Source: Phycisphaerales bacterium
GTDB lineage: Bacteria; Planctomycetota; Phycisphaerae; Phycisphaerales; UBA1924
Reading direction: 5' to 3'
DNA: 64,000 nucleotides
Assembly: GCA_029260395.1 (NCBI GenBank)
Contig: JAJDDJ010000013.1
Span: forward strand, 589,459 to 653,458
The position numbers and the translations under genes were made by a program. Shown piece after piece: positions 31,327 through 39,886 of the stretch; the stretch's first letter is position 1; each line of letters begins with the position of its first letter. The notes beneath the pieces are model-generated. The model did not search any database. It was not told where the DNA came from and worked only from the letters and a program-made list of their open reading frames with translations.

Positions 31327-32316
31327 ATGAAGCCACTCATGACCCTGTTGCTGCTCTCGGCAGTCAGCCACCCCGTATTGGCACAGTCCATCCGTGTGCT
31401 AACGCTGGACCAATCCAGAACGAGTGTCTGCCAGACCGTGGATTTCAACATTGCCGTGGGGAACGCCTTCGCGAGCGTGCGTGGCTTGCTGCTTAGCAAC
31501 AGCAACTTCGGGCCGGGTGGCATCATCCCAAGAGACATCGAACTGCTGGCGTCGGTTCCGGCGATCACGCCGTCGGCACTCGAGGGTGCCGACATTGTGC
31601 TGCTCGCAAACGCCGTGGCGGACGCGCCGCTCACTGAATGCGAGCTGCGCTTGCTGGGCGACTTCGTCGAGGCGGGCGGGGGCGTGTTTATGTTTGTGAA
31701 TAACGCGGCAGCGGTTCTCGGTCCCGAGTTAGGTGCTGATGGCGGAGTTGCTGCGTCAGGAAGCGCGACAGTCTCCAACACCATGAATCCTGTGACTGAT
31801 GGTCCGTTCGGCCAAGCGAGCGGGACGTTCCCTATGGGCTTTCACCAAGGTTTCGAATTGGTGGGCCCGAACGGATCCGTGTTCCTCACATCCACATCGG
31901 ACATAGCGGCAAGCTTCGAGTTTGGACTGGGCCGCGCGGTGCTGTACTGCGACGAGGAGGGGTTCCTAGACCTCACCGTCAGCCCTTGCGGAGCGAACCG
32001 CATCTTCTCTCAAACCACGACCATGTTTCTGAATGCGGTGGCGTTCGTCACCCCTCCGACAAGCTTTTCATTTCCTGGAGCACCCGGCTGCTGCCCCGGC
32101 GACATCGCCGACGACTTCGGCACATTGGGCGCTGACGGCATGATCAGCTTCGGCGACTTCCTCGCCCTGCTCGGATTGATCGGGCCATGTCCCGGCGGCA
32201 CACCGGGCTGCGTTGGCGACATCGCGGATGACTTCGGCTCGCTCAACGGCGGCGACGGCATGGTGAGCTTCGGCGACTTCCTCGCGCTGCTCGGCCTCAT
32301 CGGGCCGTGCCCGTAA
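31327..32316 (+). CDS. secreted protein with GC-type dockerin-like C-terminus
   Basis: 329 residues from ATG 31327, with GAGAGGAG 8-15 nt upstream. Signal peptide PLMTLLLLSAVSHPVLAQ. The middle part (about 20-250) resembles a type 1 glutamine amidotransferase-like or DUF4350-type fold (ADIVLLANAVADAPLTECELRLLGDFVEAGGGVFMFVNNAAAVLG), a fold often catalytically dead in surface proteins. The C-terminus repeats the paired module GDIADDFG...FGDFLALLGLIGPCP found in the gene before, with roughly nine in ten bases identical by eye. Probably a partner or paralogous surface protein. Confidence 0.8.
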   Translation: MKPLMTLLLLSAVSHPVLAQSIRVLTLDQSRTSVCQTVDFNIAVGNAFASVRGLLLSNSNFGPGGIIPRDIELLASVPAITPSALEGADIVLLANAVADAPLTECELRLLGDFVEAGGGVFMFVNNAAAVLGPELGADGGVAASGSATVSNTMNPVTDGPFGQASGTFPMGFHQGFELVGPNGSVFLTSTSDIAASFEFGLGRAVLYCDEEGFLDLTVSPCGANRIFSQTTTMFLNAVAFVTPPTSFSFPGAPGCCPGDIADDFGTLGADGMISFGDFLALLGLIGPCPGGTPGCVGDIADDFGSLNGGDGMVSFGDFLALLGLIGPCP

Positions 32317-32432
32317 GAGGGAGCGGTCGGGAATGGGCCACGGTGGACAAAGTCCCCTCGCTCACTCGAAGGGCTCGCTAGAAGGCACACAGGCGGGCCG
32401 CAAGGGGCTTGCGCCGCTAAGAGAGCACGCAG

Positions 32433-32480
32433 GCGGGCTGCCGCTGGATGCGGCCTCTCGCATAGCGAGCCCAGGCGGCG
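32433..32480 (+). repeat. 48-bp palindromic element, intergenic copy
   Basis: Runs from GCGGGCTGCCGCTGG to CCAGGCGGCG, with near-complementary ends (GCCGCTGG against CCAGGCGGC). It matches 38 of 48 positions of 33585-33632 inside ispG. Read in frame on the plus strand both give GGLPLDAxxRxASPGG. The remaining 174-nt interval between the dockerin-like gene and the ankyrin-like gene has no gene that I can support. Confidence 0.6.
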
Positions 32481-32490
32481 CCAAGCCTGC

Positions 32491-33429
32491 TTAGATTCGA
32501 ACGCCATCTGCGATCGGCTCTGGATCGTGCACGGTGAGGCGTTGGGCCTGCTCTCCAAGCCCGCCAAGGACGAGCCGCACCGCGACCGAACCCTGCGGCG
32601 TGAACACATCGCCACCCTGCCAGCGGAGCGTGCGCGGGAAGGTCCCGGGCGTCGAGACCGCGAGCTCATCGCGCCGAACCTCGACGATGAGCCGCTCATC
32701 GGGGCCCTGACCGTACCGGTACTCCCCTGTGTACCTCAGCATCTGCTCGGCGGCCATCGTTTGGCGCGGCTCCTGCGGATCGGCATCACCCAGTTCTTCC
32801 AGGTACGCAAGCACGCCTCGCGCCTCGTCCCCGCCCGCGCGGGCATGGCCCATCAGCGATATCCCATGGGGCCCGAGCAGGGATCGCAGTTCGGGGCGGC
32901 TCCCCACCATGGCACGGACCGCATCGACATCACCGAGCATCGCGAACGTGAAGTGCGTCGGTCTGGCTCCGTGGGCGATGAGGACCTCCGCGATCGCCCG
33001 ACGACCGGTGTGCGAAGCCGCTCCGATCGCGGACTCCCAGTCACCGTACCCGTGATCGATGGCCGCTTTGGCCAGAGCGGGTCGGGCGGTCACCGCGTTG
33101 GTGACATGCTCGAGATCAAAGTGAGACTTGAGAACGATGTCATGTACCGCGTCCAGGCCATGACGGGGGAAACCGGCTGGGATGCTCTCGGGACCTTGGT
33201 GGCTGCTCGCCGTGGATTCGCGGGGCTGCTCGCGGTGGCTCGCCCACGATGTGGAGCCCGTCAACGCGATCGCGCCTAACGCCGGAGCGAGCCCCAGAAA
33301 TCGCCTTCGGCCCGAACAATCGGTCGGCAGGGCACGAACATCAGGGGCAGGCTCTACCTGGGAAATGGGGATCTGCACGCCTGAGCGTGGTTCGTCCGCA
33401 TTGTCGAACGCTGTTGCTCGATATTCCAT
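32491..33429 (-). CDS. Tat-exported ankyrin-repeat-like protein
   Basis: 312 residues from ATG 33429, with AGGAG 8 nt upstream. An N-terminal region of about 30 residues precedes a twin-arginine signal (GRRRFLGLAPALGAIALTGS). Residues of about 100-200 look like ankyrin repeats: DYGDWESAIGAASHTGRRAIAEVLIAHGARPTHFTFAMLGDVDAVRAMV. The C-terminal 110 residues (YTGEYRYGQGPDERLIVEVRRDELAV) are beta-rich. It is divergent from ispG with 85 nt between starts. The function is unknown. Confidence 0.75.
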   Translation of the reverse strand: MEYRATAFDNADEPRSGVQIPISQVEPAPDVRALPTDCSGRRRFLGLAPALGAIALTGSTSWASHREQPRESTASSHQGPESIPAGFPRHGLDAVHDIVLKSHFDLEHVTNAVTARPALAKAAIDHGYGDWESAIGAASHTGRRAIAEVLIAHGARPTHFTFAMLGDVDAVRAMVGSRPELRSLLGPHGISLMGHARAGGDEARGVLAYLEELGDADPQEPRQTMAAEQMLRYTGEYRYGQGPDERLIVEVRRDELAVSTPGTFPRTLRWQGGDVFTPQGSVAVRLVLGGLGEQAQRLTVHDPEPIADGVRI

Positions 33430-33514
33430 GCCTCGATCTCCTGATGATGAGCGCCCAGATTGCCACGGGTCCGTTCGCGTCTCGCGCCCCGCGACGTTTC
33501 CTACCATTACCGCG

Positions 33515-34852
33515 ATGACACCACGACGATGCACCAGGCCGATCTTCGTAGGCGACGACCGCACGGGCATCGTACAGATCGGCGGCGGGTTGCCGCTGGA
33601 TGCGGACCCCCGCACGGCCTCGCCAGGCGGCGACCATTCCAGACCAACCCAGCCCGCGCCCATCTCCGTCCAGACCATGACCGCGGGCTACACGCACGAC
33701 ATCGATAAGTGCGTCGCCGAGGTCCTCAAACTGCAGGCCGCGGGGGCGGACATCGTGCGGGTCGCCGTGCCCGAACGCAAGGACACGCAGGCCCTGGCCG
33801 AGATCATCAGGCAGACGAGCGTGCCGATCGTGGCGGACGTGCACTTTCACTTCAAGCGCGCCCTCGAAGCGGTCGAGGCGGGCGTCCACAAGATCAGGCT
33901 CAACCCGGGCAACATCTCCGACCGCGCGCAGGTGCAGGACGTGATCAGGGCGTGCGCCGATGCGAAGATCCCCATCCGGGTGGGTGTCAACGAGGGCTCG
34001 ATCATCGAGCGCAAGGACAAGCTGGCCCGCGCCAAGGAACTCGGCGCCTACTTCAGCGAGCACAAACACGGCTACTTGCTCGCGATCATGATCGCCAAGC
34101 TCGAAGAGTACCTCGACATCTTCTACGAGATGGACTTCTTCGACATCGCCATTAGCGCCAAGTCCATGGACGCGATGCTCGTGATGGACGCGTACACCGA
34201 GGTCTCCCAGCGGTTCCCCCACCCGTTGCATCTGGGCGTGACGCACGCGGGCCCGAAGGAGACTGGCTGCATCCGCAGCGTGGTGGCGCTGGGTTCGCTG
34301 TTGACGCGGGGCGTGGGCGACACCATCCGCATCAGCTACGCCAACGACCCGATCTACGAGGTCGAGGACGGGCTCGAACTGCTGTACTGCCTCGGCCTGC
34401 GGGAGCGCAAGGGCGCGGAATTGATCGCGTGCCCCACTTGCGGCCGCATCCAGGTCGATCTGTTCACGCTGATCCAGGATGTGCGCACAAAGCTGGCCGA
34501 CCAGATCCAGGTGCCAATGAAAGTCGCGGTGATGGGCTGCGTGGTCAACGGCCCTGGCGAGGCCGAGGGAGCGGACGTAGCGGTGTTCGCGGGCAACCAA
34601 CGCGGCATCATCTACGTGCAAGGCGAGAAGGTCGCCAACATCCCCGAGGCCGAGATTCTTGACCGCTTGCTCAGCGAATGCGTGCGCTTCCAAGAGCGTG
34701 TGCGCGCAGGCGAGGTCAAACTCGGCGAGAAGAAGGTCGAGATCGTGCCGCCCGATCCTGAAGGCGAACTCGGCAGCGGCTGGGAGAAGGTCGCGGCTGA
34801 ACGCATGAACGGCTCGCGCGGCCCCACGCCGCTGACCATTAAGGGAACGTGA
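33515..34852 (+). CDS. ispG: 4-hydroxy-3-methylbut-2-enyl-diphosphate synthase
   Basis: 445 residues, the [4Fe-4S] enzyme of the MEP isoprenoid pathway that forms HMBPP. Barrel blocks include AAGADIVRVAVP, VADVHFHFKRALEAVEAGVHKIRLNPGNI and HLGVTHAG; the cluster cysteines are in ACPTCGR and MGCVVNGPGE, with the catalytic Glu following. Between IGGG and APISVQTMT it carries about 22 extra residues, LPLDADPRTASPGG plus DHSRPTQP, that the E. coli protein lacks, encoded by the 48-bp element at 33585. The C-terminus is about 60 residues longer than usual. ATG 33515 is the best start upstream of VGDDRTGIVQIGGG. Confidence 0.93.
   Translation: MTPRRCTRPIFVGDDRTGIVQIGGGLPLDADPRTASPGGDHSRPTQPAPISVQTMTAGYTHDIDKCVAEVLKLQAAGADIVRVAVPERKDTQALAEIIRQTSVPIVADVHFHFKRALEAVEAGVHKIRLNPGNISDRAQVQDVIRACADAKIPIRVGVNEGSIIERKDKLARAKELGAYFSEHKHGYLLAIMIAKLEEYLDIFYEMDFFDIAISAKSMDAMLVMDAYTEVSQRFPHPLHLGVTHAGPKETGCIRSVVALGSLLTRGVGDTIRISYANDPIYEVEDGLELLYCLGLRERKGAELIACPTCGRIQVDLFTLIQDVRTKLADQIQVPMKVAVMGCVVNGPGEAEGADVAVFAGNQRGIIYVQGEKVANIPEAEILDRLLSECVRFQERVRAGEVKLGEKKVEIVPPDPEGELGSGWEKVAAERMNGSRGPTPLTIKGT
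33585..33632 (+). repeat. 48-bp palindromic element inserted in frame in ispG
   Basis: GCGGGTTGCCGCTGGATGCGG at the left end and CCAGGCGGCG at the right end are the same as in the intergenic copy at 32433-32480 but for one base; the 17-nt middle differs at nine positions, several of them codon-synonymous or conservative. It encodes GGLPLDADPRTASPGG. Small palindromes inserted in frame in protein genes are known from Rickettsia (RPE elements). Confidence 0.6.
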
Positions 34853-34873
34853 GCCTGTCGACTCCGAACCGTT

Positions 34874-36205
34874 CTATTCGGGCATCTTTGGGATCGACAT
34901 CTCGATGAACATCTTGATCATCTTGCGGCTCTGCTCGAGCTGCGCTCGATCGAGGCCCTCGGCCTCAAGGTCCACGGTGATGGCGGGGAACCATATGTCG
35001 CCCGCAGGCTCGTAGCCTCGTTCCACAAGCGCCTCGGCCATCGCTGGCAGATGCCCGCCGCCATAGAACACAGCGAGCTGCTTGACCTCCGGCTCGTGCG
35101 CACGGATCTGGTCGATGTCGTAGAGCACGCGGTCGTTGCGCTGGTGGATGAGCACCTGCATCAGCTCGGCCGCCGGCCCCTGCTGCATCGAGAGCAATGC
35201 CTCGGCGTGGCTGAGCGTCTCGCTGAGCATGATCTTGGCTTTAGCCTGGCTGCTCGGCGTCTTGCTCATGAGGCGGGTGACAAACTTCATCACGCCCGCG
35301 AGCATGCCCTCTCCGCTCATCATCTTGAGTAGCGCATCGGTTTGATCGTTGGATCCGTCTGCGCCTCCGGCCTCCACCGGCTCGCGTTGCGAGGCTGCGC
35401 CCTTCTTGGGCTTGATTGCGGGCGATGGGCGGTCGCCGACGTCCTCGCCGTTGAACGCCCGGCGGAGCTCGGAAACGCTGAGGTCGCTGTTGCGCCAGTG
35501 CGCGCGCTGGTAGTCCACGCCGTCCATCTGAAAGATCAGCCCGAGCGCCGAAGCGAGGTCGGATTGCAGCCCTCCGCCCGCGATGGTCTCGGGAGGTGAG
35601 ATGTGGTCATCGGAGTGGATGTCGGCATCGAGCCCTTCGCCGCCGGGCTTGCCGTCGGCGCCGAGTGAAACTACAGCCCAAGAACCCTCGTCGTTCTCAA
35701 GCCAAACAGGGTTGCCCCAAGCGTCAGTCATGGCATCGATGACCAAGTCTTGCAGCGCATCGGGCACCGCATCAAAGATGTCTTGCGGGACTTGAGGCTC
35801 GGCTCCCGACAGCCTCGCAACCGTGTCCAGGAACCGTATCTTCCGCTGTGAGCGTTCACGGAGCGCTTCGTCGTTGTCCCGGACCGCGGGGTCGTCAACG
35901 GTGTCAAACCCGCCGCCAACTCCTTCCCAGAGCACCACGGGAACTCCGTCGAGCAACGACTGCACGCGGTCGTAGAACTCCCAGTCTCCGATGTGCACCG
36001 CTCCGACAAGGTGGATGACCGGTCCGTCGCCGTCGATGGGCGAGTAGGCGCGCGAGACGGATTCGAGGGTGATCGTCGAGTCGGTCTCGGTGACACGGAT
36101 CCACGCTTGGTCGTCGTCGCCTGCAATCGCGGGGGTGGCGGCAAGCGCGAGCGTGAGCAGGCTGCGCATGGCGCTGCCAAGACGGGATGAGGGCTGGCTT
36201 GGCAT
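34874..36205 (-). CDS. exported TraB/GumN-family (Tiki superfamily) protein
   Basis: 443 residues; ATG 36205 has GGAG 7 nt upstream. Signal peptide AMRSLLTLALAATPAIA. VIHLVGAVHIGDWEFYDRVQSLLDGVPVVLWEGV and the C-terminal VKQLAVFYGGGHLPAMAEALVERGYEP carry the two conserved GxxH-type metal-site motifs of the TraB/PrgY/GumN group, some of which are metalloproteases. A 100-residue acidic region separates them. It is divergent from the lipoprotein gene at 36274. The substrate is unknown. Confidence 0.8.
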   Translation of the reverse strand: MPSQPSSRLGSAMRSLLTLALAATPAIAGDDDQAWIRVTETDSTITLESVSRAYSPIDGDGPVIHLVGAVHIGDWEFYDRVQSLLDGVPVVLWEGVGGGFDTVDDPAVRDNDEALRERSQRKIRFLDTVARLSGAEPQVPQDIFDAVPDALQDLVIDAMTDAWGNPVWLENDEGSWAVVSLGADGKPGGEGLDADIHSDDHISPPETIAGGGLQSDLASALGLIFQMDGVDYQRAHWRNSDLSVSELRRAFNGEDVGDRPSPAIKPKKGAASQREPVEAGGADGSNDQTDALLKMMSGEGMLAGVMKFVTRLMSKTPSSQAKAKIMLSETLSHAEALLSMQQGPAAELMQVLIHQRNDRVLYDIDQIRAHEPEVKQLAVFYGGGHLPAMAEALVERGYEPAGDIWFPAITVDLEAEGLDRAQLEQSRKMIKMFIEMSIPKMPE

Positions 36206-36273
36206 GGTCGTCTCCTACGTTCGCATCGGGCGGGATGGTGCTGAAGCTTCTGAACGGTTGTACGCTCGTGACC

Positions 36274-37161
36274 ATGCCCACGCTGCACCTTGCCGGCTCG
36301 AATCGTTCAGTGGCCGCTCTGATGACCCGGCGGGCGGTGCCACTGATCGGGCTGACGGCTGCGGCAGCACTGCTGGTGGGCTGCCGATCGGTCGGGCCCG
36401 TGAACCCGGCTGTCCGAGTGAACGCAGCCGAACTCAAGGCTGCCCGCGAGGCGATGGTCTCGAACCCGGTGGAACTCAAACGCCCGGTGCTGGTGCTCAG
36501 CGGGTACCGCTCGCCCGCAACCAACGCCCTCCGGCTCACGGGCCGGGTGCGATCGATGACCAGCGGCCGGGCCGAGGACTTCCACACGGTGGTCTACATG
36601 TTCGGGGACGACATCCACGAGATCGCGGCCCGCGTGGTGCGCGAGGTGCAGGAGCGCTGGCCGAGCGACAGCCCCGATGAAACGGTCGAAGTGGATGTGC
36701 TGGGCATCTCGATGGGCGGGCTGGTAGCGCGGCACGCGGCGCTGGCATCGGCGGATCGCCCAGCGCGCCTCGACGCCAGCCGAGCCGAGCCAACGAGGCG
36801 GCTCAAGGTGCGCAGGCTGTTTACCTATGGCACGCCGCACCAGGGCGCGATTCTCGCGAGGCGGATCGCGATCGACCCGGCGGCCAAGTCGATGAAGCCG
36901 GGCTCGGTGTACCTCGGCCAACTCAACTCGACGTGGCCCACGGTGGACTACGAGCTTGTCCCTTACGCACAGCTCAACGACACATGGGTCGGCGCGACAC
37001 GGACCGCCCCGCCCGGCGAGGTGCCCCTGTGGGACCGGGGACAGATGTTCTTCAGCCACTTTCTGGTGCCCGGCAACCCGTTGTTTGTGGCAGACACCGC
37101 GCGAAGGCTGCGTGGCGAACAGCCGTTGATCGTCACGGGCGAGATGCCGCCGCGAGACTAG
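36274..37161 (+). CDS. lipoprotein with alpha/beta hydrolase (lipase-like) fold
   Basis: 295 residues from ATG 36274; ATG 36322 (MTRRAV) gives a standard-length lipoprotein signal and is equally possible. The lipobox LLVGC is at the end of RRAVPLIGLTAAAALLVGC. The fold is a PGAP1/DUF676-like serine hydrolase: PVLVLSGYRSPATNAL, then DVLGISMGGLVARHAAL with the nucleophile Ser in GISMG, and GTPHQGAILAR as the usual block after it. The expected Asp and His are less certain. Probably an envelope lipase or esterase. Confidence 0.8.
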   Translation: MPTLHLAGSNRSVAALMTRRAVPLIGLTAAAALLVGCRSVGPVNPAVRVNAAELKAAREAMVSNPVELKRPVLVLSGYRSPATNALRLTGRVRSMTSGRAEDFHTVVYMFGDDIHEIAARVVREVQERWPSDSPDETVEVDVLGISMGGLVARHAALASADRPARLDASRAEPTRRLKVRRLFTYGTPHQGAILARRIAIDPAAKSMKPGSVYLGQLNSTWPTVDYELVPYAQLNDTWVGATRTAPPGEVPLWDRGQMFFSHFLVPGNPLFVADTARRLRGEQPLIVTGEMPPRD

Positions 37162-37592
37162 CTCGTTCCGAACGCCTTGCTGAGGCGCTGGCGTGCCGAG
37201 GCGAGCGCGTCGTGGTCGGCGGTGCCCGCAGCGGCCTGCCGGACTGTGTTGTCGAAGACCGCTGTGCTCAGGAGCATGGCAGCGGGCTCGACGCGGGCGC
37301 TGTCGGCTGCGGCTTGGACCGCCGAGACTTGCGAGCGGCTCAGACCCAGACGGCGCGCGACCCTGCGCGCAGCGGTAACGGAGCTGTTAGCACGGCTCGC
37401 GTGCGACCACCAGAGCCAACACGCGAGGGCGGCGAAGCTCACAGCGAGAACGGCGGTGATGATGATCGCCAGCCCATCCACCTCGGTCCGGTGGTAGCCG
37501 CCCGTGCCCTCGCGGGCGTTCTGCTCGACGATAATCCCGATAGGCGAGTCGCGGAACGCAGGCGTGGCATCCTGGGTGAACAGAGTGTTCAT
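37158..37592 (-). CDS. small membrane protein of unknown function
   Basis: 144 residues with one clear helix (GLAIIITAVLAVSFAALACWLWW) and a cytosolic or periplasmic Ala-rich helical tail. No family recognised. Its ATG overlaps the stop of the HEAT-repeat gene by 4 nt (37589-37592), so the two are coupled and likely work together. It converges with the lipoprotein gene, overlapping by 4 nt. Confidence 0.65.
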   Translation of the reverse strand: MNTLFTQDATPAFRDSPIGIIVEQNAREGTGGYHRTEVDGLAIIITAVLAVSFAALACWLWWSHASRANSSVTAARRVARRLGLSRSQVSAVQAAADSARVEPAAMLLSTAVFDNTVRQAAAGTADHDALASARQRLSKAFGTS

Positions 37593-39553
37593 GCCGAGGC
37601 CTTCATCGTGGGTGATGCGAGCCTGCGGAGGGCCCAGTCGGCGCGCGCGCGGACCGCGCTGTCATGGTCGCGTAGGGCGAGGTCTCTCAGTATGGCTGCG
37701 GCATCGACCGCTCGCGCCCGGCACGCGAGCCAAGCACCTGAGACGCGGTGCATGGCGCGGTCATCGCTGAGCATGTCGAGCAGGGCGGACTTGCCCACGG
37801 GCGCGAGCTTGGGCTCGGCCAGGGCAGCACGCACCGCTGCGGCGCGGAGTCTGTGCGCACGGTCAGAAAGCCACGATTCGAGCTGGTCTTCCAGCGTGCG
37901 CACGCCATCGGCCCCACCGCGGGCGAGTTCTTCAATGGTGTTGGCGCGGACCCTCGGATCAGGATGGGTCAGCGCGGCGGACGTGAGCTCGGCATCGGCA
38001 TCTGGCGAACGCAGCAACGCACGCACGGCGGTGGATGCCACGGGGTCGCTGGCCTTGCGTTCGAGAAGGATCGCGGTGAGAGGCTCGCGGAGGTCGCTGC
38101 CAAGTCCGAGCGACGCAGCCACCATCGCGGCACGCAGGCGCTTGTCATCATCAGTATTCGCCAGCGCATCGCGGAGTTGAGAAACCAGCGCGGAGCGATC
38201 GCGGAGCAGCAGCCGTCGGGCCTGCACGCGGGCCATGGGGCTTGGCCATCGGAGGAAGTCGAGACGGTCGGCCTGATCGGAGGCCACGCGGCGGACGAGA
38301 GGCGAGGGCGCTCGCTCGAGACGGCGAGCTTGGCGGAGGCGGGCGCGATCGGCATCGGTCTTGGCCCCGGTCTTGGCATCGCCTTGGGATGCGACTCCCG
38401 CGAGCGACCAGCGGTACGCGGCGTGCCGCGAGACGAGCGGATGAGGATCGAACAGCAGATCGCGGGCGGCTGCGTCGTCGAGCATGCGGGCGAGCGCGAG
38501 GCGTGTTCTTGGATCATCAGAAACGAGCAGCGGCTCGGCGGCCATGGCGCGGTCGCTACTGGTGATGCCGAGCAGGCCGAGATAACCGGGCAGGGCGCGG
38601 GCTGCACGCGGCGAGAGGTCCTGCACGTGCGCGCGGTTCGGCACCGGGCCGCCTTCGATCGGTCGGCGCACCGCTTTGCCCTCGATGTTGACGGGCTTGA
38701 TAACCGGCGAGAGCAGCCCAAGCACACGAGCGCGGGTCGGTCGCGCGAGCAGGTGCGCGCGCAGGAGCGTGCACTCGTGGTCGGCATGGTCGGTCGCGCG
38801 GGAGAGGCGGTCGATGGCGGCGGCCTGCGTCGCGGGCTCGGCGAGCCATGCAATGGCCCGAGCACGCAACCAGCGGTGCTCGCCTGTGCGAAGGACGGTG
38901 CGGGCGGCCGAGCGCGAGGCATCGCGACTGGTGCGCAGCCAACGGAGCAGCGCCTTGCCGGGCTCGCCAAGCGAAAGAGTGAACGCTGGCGATTCGAGGA
39001 GCATCCAAACCGCCTCGATGACCGGGCGCTGGCGGTGGGTGTCGAACGTATCGAGTGCTTGGGTGAGCACACGCGCGAGGACGACGGCCCTCCTGTGGTC
39101 GCGGGCTTGGCTGGCTTCGGCAGCGCGTTCGAACAGGCCGCGCGCTGCTGTCTGCACGACGCCGGCATCAGGATCGGAAAGCAGCCGCGGCTGCAGCGCG
39201 AGAACGCCCGGGAGGTCGCGGGCGGCTGAGGCCAGCCGGGACCGGTGCATGGGCTCGGCGGTTTCGAGCAGTGCGCTCGCGGCGGCGGGCCAGTCGAGGT
39301 CGGAGGCGGCCAGCAACCGGCGGAACTCGGACGGGATCCAAGGCCAGGCGACGAGGCAGGCGCGGATGGGTTCGGGAGGCGGCGCATCGGGCCGAGCGCT
39401 GATGGGCGAGAGCAGGGCGAGTTCAGCGAGCGCCGGAGCGAACAAAGACCGATCGTGTTCTGAGCCGTGCTCGATGATCGCAGCAAGCGTGCGCGGCCTG
39501 GCACTCGCGGGAATGGAACGGAGCAGCGAGATGGGGCTTTGGGGACTGCTCAT
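37589..39553 (-). CDS. HEAT-repeat protein
   Basis: 654 residues, Ala/Leu/Arg-rich, made of repeated helix pairs such as DPRVRANTIEELARGG, DRAMHRVSGAWLACRARAVDAAAILRDLALRDHDSAVRARADWALRRL and RLRAAMVAASLGLGSDLREPLTAI. HEAT solenoids act as scaffolds for protein interaction. No signal peptide or catalytic domain is visible. It is coupled to the small membrane protein at 37158, which may be its membrane anchor (inference). It starts at 39553; no RBS stands out. Confidence 0.75.
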   Translation of the reverse strand: MSSPQSPISLLRSIPASARPRTLAAIIEHGSEHDRSLFAPALAELALLSPISARPDAPPPEPIRACLVAWPWIPSEFRRLLAASDLDWPAAASALLETAEPMHRSRLASAARDLPGVLALQPRLLSDPDAGVVQTAARGLFERAAEASQARDHRRAVVLARVLTQALDTFDTHRQRPVIEAVWMLLESPAFTLSLGEPGKALLRWLRTSRDASRSAARTVLRTGEHRWLRARAIAWLAEPATQAAAIDRLSRATDHADHECTLLRAHLLARPTRARVLGLLSPVIKPVNIEGKAVRRPIEGGPVPNRAHVQDLSPRAARALPGYLGLLGITSSDRAMAAEPLLVSDDPRTRLALARMLDDAAARDLLFDPHPLVSRHAAYRWSLAGVASQGDAKTGAKTDADRARLRQARRLERAPSPLVRRVASDQADRLDFLRWPSPMARVQARRLLLRDRSALVSQLRDALANTDDDKRLRAAMVAASLGLGSDLREPLTAILLERKASDPVASTAVRALLRSPDADAELTSAALTHPDPRVRANTIEELARGGADGVRTLEDQLESWLSDRAHRLRAAAVRAALAEPKLAPVGKSALLDMLSDDRAMHRVSGAWLACRARAVDAAAILRDLALRDHDSAVRARADWALRRLASPTMKASA

Positions 39554-39886
39554 GGGACCGAGTCAGGAGTGCTTGCGGGTACGAAGAGCATACTGCGAAT
39601 GGGGCTTGATTGCCGATCGTACTACGCAGATAGTAGTGGCACGAATCTGCGCAGCCCATACATCTAGTGGGTCTGCGGCCGAAGGCATCGGTCTTCGCCC
39701 GGTCAATGGAGCGGCCCGGCGGGGATTTGGGTGTAGGTGTTCGCATCGGCCTCGTCTATAGTCGGCACCAATCAGCCACGGATGGCGTTGACCCCGGCAC
39801 GGCGTTCGCGAGACTGCGACCCAGCCGCTCGAATGGGCACTGGAATCGAAGGTTTCGCGGCCACCCTGCTGGCGCGGGAGCAAGAA
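39554..39886. other. intergenic region with a possible promoter
   Basis: 333 bases between divergent genes with no gene I can support. TATAGT at about 39762, before the gene at 39887, could be a -10, but the -35 is weak. The direct imperfect pair GTACTACGCAGATAGTAGT near 39619 gives a small inverted repeat whose meaning is unclear. Confidence 0.4.

Noticed and set aside
33341..34693. 450-residue frame opposite ispG
   Set aside because: It is the mirror of the ispG gene with His/Asp/Val-rich composition and no motif.
37748..39229. 493-residue plus-strand frame
   Set aside because: Antisense of the HEAT-repeat gene; Gly/Arg/Ala-rich, without a recognisable fold. The minus frame has regular helical repeats and an overlapping partner gene.
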